DNA of 64,000 bases, taken from contig NZ_CP120638.1 in the NCBI RefSeq assembly GCF_029537235.1, positions 3,784,501 through 3,848,500 on the forward strand, given 5' to 3'. A program made the position numbers and the translations under genes. This DNA comes from Rhizobium sp. 32-5/1. GTDB lineage: Bacteria; Pseudomonadota; Alphaproteobacteria; Rhizobiales; Rhizobiaceae. The stretch's first letter is position 1. Each line of letters starts with the position of its first letter. Under the pieces are notes generated by a model. That model was given only the letters and a program-made list of their open reading frames with translations, made no database searches and was not told the DNA's origin. Positions 45,283 through 54,000 of the stretch are shown here, piece after piece.

Positions 45283-45322
45283 GCGCCTGAAGCCCACGGC
45301 CCACGCGGCATCGAATCCCCGG

Positions 45323-47319
45323 CTACATGAAGTCCCGCGCGATCGCCTTGCCAAAGGTCTTTTCGAAGATCTGGGTTTCCCTTCGAACGCCCTAACCTGG
45401 GCCGAGATTACCCATTCGGTCTGCGTGCAGGCGATCGAAGCGACGCAGACGGTGCGCACGAACCAGCCGGGGCGGGCCATGTCGCAGGTCCAGGTGGAAA
45501 CCCCGGTCATCGACAGTGGATCATTGGTCGCGATCGACCAGATCTCGTCGCGCAGCTGGCGTGTCGAAAGCCCGGTGTCGGGATGTTCGAACAGGCCGGT
45601 GTCCTCGTAGATCCGGTAGTTTGTCTTGCCGTTGATGAGGTCGCGCTCCACGCTCCTTCGGGTTTCCGATGGGGCATGCTCGATATAGGTCGGCAGCGGA
45701 TCGGGGTTTTCCGGCTCCGGCACGATAATGGCATTATGCTCGCCCAGCATGGGCAGGTCGAGCGCAAGGCTCCCCGTGTCGATGGTGAGGCCCGGATCGG
45801 TCGGCGCCGGCAGGATCGTCGGCCAATAGGCGGTCGACAGCGAGATGCGGATGCGGTGGCCGATGCCGAAGCGGTAGCCGCAGGCGTCAAGCACCAGCCT
45901 GACGGTCGTCTTTTCGCCCTTGACCATGGCCTTCGGCTCTGCATTGCCGTCGCGGTGGGCAAGGTTGAGCACCCCGTAGGTGACGCGGGTCGCGGAGCCA
46001 TCGGGGTGAACATCGACGAGGCGAACCGCCAGGTTTGCCCAATCTGCATCGCAGGCGACATCCAGCGTCAGCACCGGTTGTCCCAGAGCATCGAAGGCTT
46101 CCGTGAGCGGTGCGGTCTGGAAGGTCAGCGAACCGGCATCGTCGACACGCTGGTCGCCGGCCATTTCCGCGTCGGGCTTCAACGTGAACCATTCGCCGGA
46201 GGCCGTGCCGGTGTCGAGCGGTGATTTCAAGTGGACGTGGCGCACCGCATTGGCCTGGCCTTTGCCGAATTCGAGCGTGCCTGTTGGGCCGATGTGCATC
46301 GGCTGCATCTGCGGTGCGGTCCAGCGCTCCTTGGCGATCCAGAAGCCCGGATCGGTGTCGCGGCGCAAGGCTGGTTTGGGTCCATCGAGAATATAGGCGC
46401 GCATCTGCGGCATGGCTTCGACGCCGGTGTCCTCGCCTTTGAGCCAGTGGTTCCACCAGGCGATTGCCTCACCGTGGAAATCGGCGCGGGGTTTTGGCCA
46501 GGCGAAGTGCGGATATTTGTGCACCCAGGGGCCGATCATCGCCTTGGCCTTGTCGCCCAGCACCTCGACCGCGAGCATCGGCGTATTGCGGTATCCGTCA
46601 GCCCAGCCGGCTATCACCATCGCGGGAACGGGGAAGCCTTCGAAGTCCTCGCAGATCGAGCCATGTTTCCAGAAATCGTCGCGGCGCTGGTGTTGCAGCC
46701 ATTCCTCCAGGAAGAACGGTTCGTTCTCCAGCCGCTCCAGCCACGTCTCGCGCCAGCGGTCGCCGACAAGCGCCGGATCGGGAGAGCGGGACTGATAGGC
46801 GAGCATGGTTGCCGCCCAGGAGAGTTGTGCGGAAAGATGCGTGCCGTTTTTGTAGTGAATGTCGTCATTGTAGCGATCGACGGTCGAGGCGATCGAGATG
46901 ACGGCCTTCAGCGCCGGCGGTTTGAGGGCTGCCACCTGCAGGCAGTTGAACCCGCCCCAGGAGATGCCCATCATGCCGACCGAGCCGTTCGACCAGGGCT
47001 GGGCGGCGATCCAGGCAATCAGTTCGCAGGCATTTGCCAGTTCGAGCGGCGTGTATTCGCCATCGATGACGCCATCGGATTCGCCCGAACCGCGAATATC
47101 GACGCGAACACCGGCGATGCCGGCTGCGGCAAACACCGGATAGGTGGATTCGTCACGCGGGCTGGTGCCATCCCGTTTTCGATAAGGCAGGAATTCGAAG
47201 ACTGCGGGAACCGGGCTGGTCTCTGCCCCCTCCGGCATCCAGATGCGCGCCGCAAGCCGCGTTCCATCCTCAAGGACGATCCATTGGTTTTCGATGACGG
47301 TGAAATTGCCTGTGGTCAT
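45323..47319 (-). CDS. CocE/NonD-family hydrolase (X-Pro dipeptidyl peptidase type; one frameshift)
   Basis: A protein of about 665 residues. The alpha/beta-hydrolase core has GMMGISWGG with nucleophile Ser120, an N-terminal DGTRLAARIWMPEG and RGSGESDG; a C-terminal jelly-roll domain follows (LTLDVACDADWANLAVRLVDVHPDG). The frame breaks at 45376-45378 (TTT; A in coding sense). One added base gives GKTQIFEKTFGKAIARDFM and a stop at 45323, the normal family end. Without repair the frame would run about 320 bases further into the ACT gene. Family members hydrolyse amides or esters; substrate unknown. Confidence 0.87.
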
Positions 47320-47394
47320 GAACGTGTCTTTTCTGCATGCTGTGTGGTCAGGAGCGGCTGATCAATGGCCGCTTCTGGCTCGGGAGGATGTGTG

Positions 47395-47733
47395 ATGATG
47401 GCAAGAACCTGTCTCGCCATAAGTCTGATATTGCTGGCTCAGCCGGTTATGGCCTTTGCCGAAACGGCAACGCCCTTGCCGTCCTGCGCGCTGTCCGGTG
47501 CCAGCAGCGTGATGATCGGCGGCTTGCCTGCCTTGCGGCTGTCGGATGTGGCCAATTGCCCGCCGGAACTCTACACGATCGTGCCGAGCATCTTCATCGA
47601 AGGCCAACCCGTCGTGCATTTCCGCTCCGGCAGTGGCGCGAAGGGTGACTGCACAGCCCGTGCCGATCCGTCCGTCACCATGGAAGGCGGCGCGGCACCC
47701 CGTCTCGGCGATGTGGCCTGTATGACGAAGTGA
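47395..47733 (+). CDS. Secreted PAAR-like small protein
   Basis: A 112-residue protein with a signal peptide (about residues 1-22, MMARTCLAISLILLAQPVMA). The mature part has PAAR-type repeats: SSVMIGGLPALRLSDVANCP and SVTMEGGAAPRLGDVACM, each with the G-x-PA-R-x-D-x-C pattern. PAAR proteins cap type VI secretion spikes, but those lack signal peptides, so this one may be a stand-alone periplasmic variant. GGGAGG precedes the ATG at 47395 by 7 bases. Convergent with the ABC gene. Confidence 0.7.
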   Translation: MMARTCLAISLILLAQPVMAFAETATPLPSCALSGASSVMIGGLPALRLSDVANCPPELYTIVPSIFIEGQPVVHFRSGSGAKGDCTARADPSVTMEGGAAPRLGDVACMTK

Positions 47734-47751
47734 GCTTGAAAGACCCACGCC

Positions 47752-49398
47752 TCAATTCCCGGCGCTCTCCATCCTCCGCGTTTTTAGCACTTTCTCCAGC
47801 CAGCCAATTTCCATCTCCGGAACCGACTTCAAGAGCAGGTCGGTATAGTCATCGAAGGGCGGTGACAGCACTTTGGACTTCGGGCCGAAGCGCACGAGCC
47901 GGCCGCGGTGCATGACGGCAACGCTGTCGGCGATGGCACGGACGATGGCGATGTCGTGGGTGATAAAGACATAGGAAACAGCAGTTTCCTCCTGCAGCTT
48001 CAGAAGCAGATTCAGGATGCCCTCGGCCACCAGCGGATCGAGCGCCGAAGTCGGCTCGTCGCAGAGGATAAGCTCCGGCTTGGCCGCCAAGGCACGCGCG
48101 ATCGCGACGCGCTGCTTCTGACCACCGGAGAGTTCGGCCGGATAGCGATCAAGGAAGCCCGCGCCCATTTCGATCTGGTCGAGCAGGTCCTTGACGCGCT
48201 CGGTCTTCTGCGCACCGTGCAGGCCGAAATAGAAGGAGATAGGCCGGCCTATGATGTCGCGCACCGTCTGGCGCGGGTTCATCGCGGTGTCCGCCATCTG
48301 GTAGATCATCTGCACCCGGCGCAACTCGTCCTTGCTGCGCGATTTCAGCGCTTTCGGCAATTCCTTGCCTTCGAAGCTGATCGTGCCTTCCGATGGTGGC
48401 AGAAGCCCGGTGATTACGCGTGCCAGTGTCGATTTTCCGGAACCTGACTCGCCGACGATCGCCAGCGTCTGGCCTTTCGGCAGATGCAGGGAGACATTGT
48501 CGAGAACCTTGAACCCGTTGCCGTAGCCGGCGCTGATATTATCGATCTTGAGCAGCGTGTTGCTCTGGTCGGCTGCTTCCTCGCGCTTGGTCTGGCGGAC
48601 GTTGACCAGGGCGCGTGTATATTCCTCGTTCGGGGCTTCGATGATCTGTCTCGTCGTGCCATATTCGATGGTCTTGCCATGGCGCAGGACCATGATGTCG
48701 TCGGAAATCTGGGCGACGACGGCAAGGTCATGGGTGATGTAGAGCGCGGCCGTGTTCGTTTCCTCGATCGCATGTTTGATCGCGGCCAAAACGTCGATCT
48801 GCGTCGTGACGTCGAGCGCCGTTGTCGGTTCGTCGAAGACGATCAGCTCCGGGTTGGGGCAGAGCGCCATCGCGGTCATGGCACGCTGCAGCTGGCCGCC
48901 GGAGACCTGGTGCGGATAACGCTCGCCGAAGGTTTGCGGGTTTGGCAGGCCGAGCACGGTGAACAGGTAGAGCGCCCGTTTCGTTGCCTCCTCGCGCGAC
49001 ATGATACCGTGGCGCAGCGATGCCTCGATGACCTGTTCGCCGAGCCTGTGGGCGGGGTTGAAGGCGGCCGCTGCCGATTGCGCGACGTAGCAGACCTTGC
49101 AGCCCCGGATCGTCCGGATGCCGTTGCGGCCAAGGGTTAGAATGTCCTTGCCGTTGAGCAGCACCTGACCGCCGGTGATCGACGCCCCGCCGCGACCATA
49201 GGCGAGCGCAGAGAGGCCAATGGTCGATTTTCCGGCGCCGGATTCGCCGATCAGCCCGAGCACCTTGCCCTTTTCGAGATCGAACGAGACATTTTCAACC
49301 AGCGTCACGGTTTTGGGCGGCTCGCCCGGGGGATAGCTGGTGGCCTCGATCTTGAGATTGCGGACGGACAGGAGATTGGTGTTTTCGGGCTCAGGCAT
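47752..49398 (-). CDS. Fused peptide-type ABC ATP-binding protein (DppD-DppF type)
   Basis: A 548-residue protein with two complete nucleotide-binding domains. The first (about 10-260) has GESGAGKST, VSGGQLQR and LIVFDEP; the second (about 290-530) has GESGSGKST, LSGGQKQR and LILCDEP. Both fit the dipeptide/oligopeptide/nickel family. Its start overlaps the permease stop (ATGA-like junction). Last gene of the transporter operon whose binding protein is at 51326-52914. Confidence 0.9.
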   Translation of the reverse strand: MPEPENTNLLSVRNLKIEATSYPPGEPPKTVTLVENVSFDLEKGKVLGLIGESGAGKSTIGLSALAYGRGGASITGGQVLLNGKDILTLGRNGIRTIRGCKVCYVAQSAAAAFNPAHRLGEQVIEASLRHGIMSREEATKRALYLFTVLGLPNPQTFGERYPHQVSGGQLQRAMTAMALCPNPELIVFDEPTTALDVTTQIDVLAAIKHAIEETNTAALYITHDLAVVAQISDDIMVLRHGKTIEYGTTRQIIEAPNEEYTRALVNVRQTKREEAADQSNTLLKIDNISAGYGNGFKVLDNVSLHLPKGQTLAIVGESGSGKSTLARVITGLLPPSEGTISFEGKELPKALKSRSKDELRRVQMIYQMADTAMNPRQTVRDIIGRPISFYFGLHGAQKTERVKDLLDQIEMGAGFLDRYPAELSGGQKQRVAIARALAAKPELILCDEPTSALDPLVAEGILNLLLKLQEETAVSYVFITHDIAIVRAIADSVAVMHRGRLVRFGPKSKVLSPPFDDYTDLLLKSVPEMEIGWLEKVLKTRRMESAGN

Positions 49399-50218
49399 CG
49401 CCGCGGCCTCCCTTCAGGCTGGAGGTGCGTTTCATCAACCAGTCGACGACGAGGTTGACGCAGATGGCAAGCGTTGCGATCGCACCACCCGGAATAAGCG
49501 CTGCGGAAATGCCGAAGATGATGCCGTCCTTGTTGTCCTTGACCATGCCGCCCCAATCTGCGGCCGGCGGCTGAATGCCGAGGCCGAGGAAGGAGAGGGT
49601 GGAGAGGAACAGGATCGAGAAGGCAAACCGCAGGCCGAACTCAGCCAAAAGCGGAGAGAGCGTATTGGGCAGGATCTCGCGGAAGATGATCCAGCCCGTG
49701 CCTTCGCCGCGTAGCCTTGCCGCCTCGACGAACTCCATGACAGCCACATCGAGCGCCACGGCGCGGCCGATGCGGAAGACGCGGGTGCTGTCGAGAACCG
49801 CCATGACAAGGATCAGGATCCAGAGTTGTTGCGGCAGGACGGCGAGCACGACGAGCGCGAAGATCAGCGTCGGGATCGCCATCATCAAGTCGTTGAAGCG
49901 CGAGAATAACTGATCGAGAAACCCGCCGGTGACGGCCGCCGTGAACGACAGCAGCATGCCGAGCGAGAAGGAGAGGAAGGTCGCCGCCAGCGCCACGAAG
50001 ATGGTGGTGCGTGCACCGAAGATCAATCGCGAGAGGAGGTCGCGACCGAGATTGTCGGTGCCGAGCAGGAAATCTCCACCCATCGGCAGCCAGATGTCGC
50101 CGACGACCTCGCGCTCGCCGAAGGGGGCGATCCAAGGCGCGAAAATGGCGCAGAACAACGCAATCAGGATACCGGCAATGCCGATCCAGGCGCTTATCGG
50201 AATGGTGCTCACTCTCAT
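49391..50218 (-). CDS. Peptide-type ABC permease (DppC type)
   Basis: A 275-residue permease with six helices, an N-terminal DppC-like segment (FGEREVVGDIWLPMGGDFLLGTDNLGRDLLSRLIFGART) and the EAA loop EAARLRGEGTGWIIFREILPN. Overlaps both neighbours by a few bases, so the operon is tightly coupled. Intact. Confidence 0.88.
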   Translation of the reverse strand: MRVSTIPISAWIGIAGILIALFCAIFAPWIAPFGEREVVGDIWLPMGGDFLLGTDNLGRDLLSRLIFGARTTIFVALAATFLSFSLGMLLSFTAAVTGGFLDQLFSRFNDLMMAIPTLIFALVVLAVLPQQLWILILVMAVLDSTRVFRIGRAVALDVAVMEFVEAARLRGEGTGWIIFREILPNTLSPLLAEFGLRFAFSILFLSTLSFLGLGIQPPAADWGGMVKDNKDGIIFGISAALIPGGAIATLAICVNLVVDWLMKRTSSLKGGRGDA

Positions 50219-51326
50219 CGCGGATGCCTCAGACGGGGATTGGCGAGAATGGCGAGAAGATCAGCCGCCATGTTGAGGAAGATGTAGAAGGCGGCGAAGA
50301 TCAGCCCGCAGGCCTGAACGACCGGCATGTCGCGCACCGTGACGGCATCGACCATGTACTGGCCCATGCCCGGATAGACGAAGACGACTTCGACGACGAC
50401 GACGCCGACGACGAGATAGGCGAGGTTGAGCGCAATGACGTTGATGACCGGGGCCATTGCGTTCGGCGCCGCATGCTTGGCGATGATGCGAAAGGCGCTC
50501 AGGCCTTTCAGTTCTGCGGTCTCGACATAGGCCGACGACATGACGTTGAGAATGGCGGCGCGCGTCATGCGCATCATGTGGGCAAGCACGACGAGGACCA
50601 GCGTTGCGACCGGAAGGGCGATGGCAGACAGCCGTTCGCCGAAGCCCATGCTGTCATAGACGGTGGAGGGAAAGGTCGCGACGCCAAGCTGGACCGCGAA
50701 GAACATGATCAGCAGATACCCTACGAAGAACTCCGGCAGCGAGATGGCCGCCAGCGAAACCACGTTGATGATCCGGTCCGGCAGCCGGTTTCGATACTGG
50801 ACGGCGAGCATGCCGAGCGCCACGGCGAGCGGAACGGAGATGATGGCGGCGAAAAAGCGAGGAACAGCGAATTGCCCAATCGCTTGCCGATCTGTTCGCT
50901 GACCGAGTTGCGACTTGCCCAGGAGGTGCCGAAATCGCCCTGGACGGCGCCACCGAGCCAGCTGAAATAACGCTCGGTCATCGGCCGGTCGAGACCGAGA
51001 TCCTTGCGGATGTTTTCGACTGCCTGCGGCGTCGCCGACTGGCCGAGATAGGTGGTTGCGAAGTCGCCGGGCAGGGCCTCGACACCGCCGAAGATCATCA
51101 GCGAGACGGCAAAGAGCAGGCCGACGCTGAGGCCGAGGCGTTGCAAAATCAACGCCGCCAGTGGGCGGCGAAGGCTGAATCGACGCCAGACAGAACCGGT
51201 CACCGGGCCGGCTGTCATGGAGGGTGGTGCTGTTCCGGAAACGGCAATGGACTGCGGGAGGCTTTCGCCACCCGCAGTCGCTGCCGTTGTCTGCGCCGGA
51301 CCGGTGTCAGGTCCCAGCGCCGTCAT
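50215..51326 (-). CDS. Peptide-type ABC permease (DppB type; one frameshift)
   Basis: Joined frames give about 370 residues, slightly long for DppB because of a Gly/Ala/Thr-rich N-terminal extension of about 55 residues. Typical DppB parts are PGDFATTYLGQSATPQAVENIRKDLGLDRP and VETAELKGLSAFRIIAKHAAPNAM. The break lies in a run of five A at 50852-50856 (T in coding sense); one more gives LFLAFFAAIISVPLAVALGM. Its start overlaps the end of the binding-protein gene. Confidence 0.85.
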
Positions 51327-52914
51327 CAGGCGTCGAGCCAGACGCGCGTCGCGACATAGCCGTTCGACATATCGTTGCCGATATCGTGCACGTAGCCCTT
51401 CACCGCCTTGGTCGAGGCATTCACGAAGTCGTTGAACATCGGCAGGATCAGGCCGCCTTCATCGCGAACCGTCATCGCCATGGTGCGGTACATTTCCTTG
51501 CGCTTGGCTTCGTCCAGTTCGGAGCGGGCCTCGAGCAGGATCTTGTCGAAGTCGGGACGCAGGAAGCGCGTGTCGTTCCAGTCGGCGCTCGACAGGTAGG
51601 CTGTCGAATACATCTGGTCCTGCGTCGGGCGACCGCCCCAGTAGGACGTTGAGAAGGGCTGGACGTTCCAGACATTCGACCAGTAGCCGTCGCCCGGTTC
51701 GCGCTTCACTTCAACCTCGATACCGGCCTTCTTGGCGCTGTCCTGGTAAAGGACGGCGGCATCGACGGCGCCCGGGAAGGCGACGTCGGAGGTGCGTAGC
51801 AGGACCGGGCCGCTATGACCGGACTTCTTGTAATGGAAGGCTGCCTTGTCCGGATCGTAGGCCCGCTGTTCGATGCCTTCCGGGAAGAGGGCATAGGTTT
51901 CGTTGATCGGGAAGTCGTTGCCGACCTTGCCATAGCCGCCGAGAATGGTCTTCACCATGTTCTCGCGATCCATCGCATACTTCAATGCCAGGCGCAGGTC
52001 GTTGTTGTCGAACGGCGCCGTGTTGCAGTGCATGATGAAGACGTAGTGGCCGCGACCGGATGTCGACAGGATTTCGACGTTCGGCGCGCGCTTCAAAGGT
52101 TGACCGTCTTCGGGTCGACGCGGTTGATGTAGTGCACCTGGCCGGAAGAAAGTGCGGCGATGCGCGCCGTGGCATCGTTCATGTTGATGATTTCGATCGA
52201 GTCGACGAAGCCGCGATCCGTGCGCCAGTCGTCAGCGTTCTTCTCCAGCGTTGCGCGCACGCCGGGCTCGAAGCTCGAAAGCTTGTAGGGGCCCGTGCCG
52301 ATGCCTGCGCCCGGATTGTCATAGCCGCCGCCCGGCTGGATGACGAGGTGGTAGTCGGTGAGCAGGAGCGGCAGGTCGGCATTGCCTTCGGTCAGGACGA
52401 GAACGAGGTCTTCGCCGTCAGCCTTGATTTCCTTGATCGACTTCATGACGCCGAGCGCGCCGGATTCGGACTTTTCGTCCGTGTGGCGCTGCAGGGTCTT
52501 GACGACGTCGTCGATCGTCAGGTCCTTGCCGTCGTGGAACTTGACGCCCTTGCGGATCTTGAAGGTCCAGGTCGCAGCGTCGGCCGACGGTGCCCAGGAC
52601 TCGGCAAGCGCCGGAACCGGCAGTCCGGTCAGGGGCTCGGATTCGACAAGCATGTCGCCCCAGCAACGACCGATGCAGAACATGACCTGCGACAGGAATT
52701 TCGCCGGATCGTTTGAATCGGTGGCGGAGCCTCCTTCGAGACCAAGCTTGAGCGCGCCGCCGCGCTTGGGCTCCTGCGCCTGCGCGCTGGTCGCAAACAG
52801 AGTGCCTGCGGTCGAAAGTGCTACGCCGGCCGCCATTGCGCGGCCCATGAATTCGCGGCGGTTCATCTTGCCGAGCATGACCTGCCTGGCGAGGTAGTTC
52901 GTGTAATCGCTCAT
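51326..52914 (-). CDS. Peptide-type ABC substrate-binding protein (family 5; one frameshift)
   Basis: Joined frames give 529 residues. A twin-arginine-like signal (NRREFMGRAMAAGVALSTAG, about 18-37) is followed by the family 5 pattern (WTFKIRKGVKFHDGKDLTIDDVVKTLQRH, GTGPYKL). The break is at 52095-52097 (AAA; T in coding sense); one more gives VDPKTVNLLKRAPNVEIL. First gene of the transporter operon and 294 bases downstream of caiD on the same strand. The substrate could be a peptide, but its place beside the carnitine genes allows a betaine or acyl-amine. Confidence 0.85.
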
Positions 52915-53208
52915 TCCCCTGTTCCCTTTGTTTCGACGGCGTCTGCCGTTCGTTGTTTATTGTCCGTTAAATCACGGCCTTTGGCTTAGAATGCCTGTCT
53001 TGCCGTTGGTATTCCAATCAATTGTGCAAACGGTGGAACCCTTGGCTTTCCCGTCTTTTCCCCGATCTTCCGTTAGGAAGAAAACCGAGGATTTTCCGTA
53101 TGCTAGTGTCGAATGCCGGTCTTGTATTCATGTAAAAAATCGACCGAGATCATAAATCTGGCTTATGCAAGTTCGCGGCTTTCCCCGGCCGCAAGACCTT
53201 CCTTCCCT

Positions 53209-54000
53209 CTATCTTCCTTTCCACACAGGATCGCGTTTTTCCGCAAATGCACGAGCGCCTTCCAGCTGGTCCTCGCTCGAATAGAGGATATCCACGGTCT
53301 TGAATTGCCGCTTGGTGATCTTGTTCATCGTCGTCTGGAAGTCTTCGCCTTCAGCAGCACGGACCACTTCCTTGATCGCCGCATAGACGAGCGGTGGGCC
53401 GCTTTCGAGCAGGCGGGCTAGTTCCCAAGCACGCTCCATCAGCTTGCCTGCCGATATGATTTCGTTGACGAAGCCCCAGCGGTTTGCCTCCGTCGCATCC
53501 AGCCAACGGCCGGTGAACAGCATGTCCATGGCGATGTGATAGGGGATGCGCTTGGGCAGCTTGATCGAGGCGGCATCGGCGACCGTGCCGGAACGGATTT
53601 CCGGCAGCGCGAAGGTTGCGTGCTCGGCGGCCAGGATCATGTCGGCGGACAGCGCGATTTCCAGTCCGCCGCCGCAGCAGATGCCGTTAATGGCGGCGAT
53701 CACAGGCTTGTTGAGGTCACGCAGTTCCTGCAGGCCGCCGAAGCCACCAATGCCGTAGTCGCCGTCGACCGCATCGCCGCCGGCCGCCGCCTTCAGGTCC
53801 CATCCCGGACAGAAGAATTTTTCGCCCGCACCGGTGATAATGGCGACACGCAATGTCTCGTCGTCGCGAAAGTCGGCAAAGATCTCGCCCATGATCCTAG
53901 ATGTCACCAGGTCGATGGCATTCGCCTTCGGTCGGTCGATGGTGACCTCGAGAATGCCACCTTCGCGGCGGGTGCGGAGTGGTCCGGTCATAGGCTTCAT
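53209..54000 (-). CDS. caiD: Carnitinyl-CoA dehydratase (CaiD-like)
   Basis: A 263-residue crotonase-fold enzyme very like E. coli CaiD: LEVTIDRPKANAID, RVAIITGAGEKFFCPGWDLKAAA and an end AFAEKRDPVWKGR. The two catalytic glutamates are Glu114 (GGGLEIALSAD) and Glu134 (FALPEIRSG), at the CaiD positions. It interconverts crotonobetainyl-CoA and L-carnitinyl-CoA. Its start overlaps the stop of the NDP-forming ligase gene, with which it is coupled. A role in gamma-butyrobetaine oxidation is inferred from neighbours. Confidence 0.87.
   Translation of the reverse strand: MKPMTGPLRTRREGGILEVTIDRPKANAIDLVTSRIMGEIFADFRDDETLRVAIITGAGEKFFCPGWDLKAAAGGDAVDGDYGIGGFGGLQELRDLNKPVIAAINGICCGGGLEIALSADMILAAEHATFALPEIRSGTVADAASIKLPKRIPYHIAMDMLFTGRWLDATEANRWGFVNEIISAGKLMERAWELARLLESGPPLVYAAIKEVVRAAEGEDFQTTMNKITKRQFKTVDILYSSEDQLEGARAFAEKRDPVWKGR

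Noticed and set aside
44998-45322. Apparent C-terminal extension of the CocE hydrolase into the ACT gene
   Set aside because: It arises from one missing base at 45376-45378; the repaired frame stops at 45323 with a normal family end.
1209-52914. Programmed frameshifting as an explanation for the broken genes
   Set aside because: The sites lack slippery heptamers and stimulatory structures in common, affect unrelated genes, and all need one added base.
53171-53192. Hairpin as terminator of caiD
   Set aside because: The stem is only about five base pairs and no T run follows; evidence too weak.
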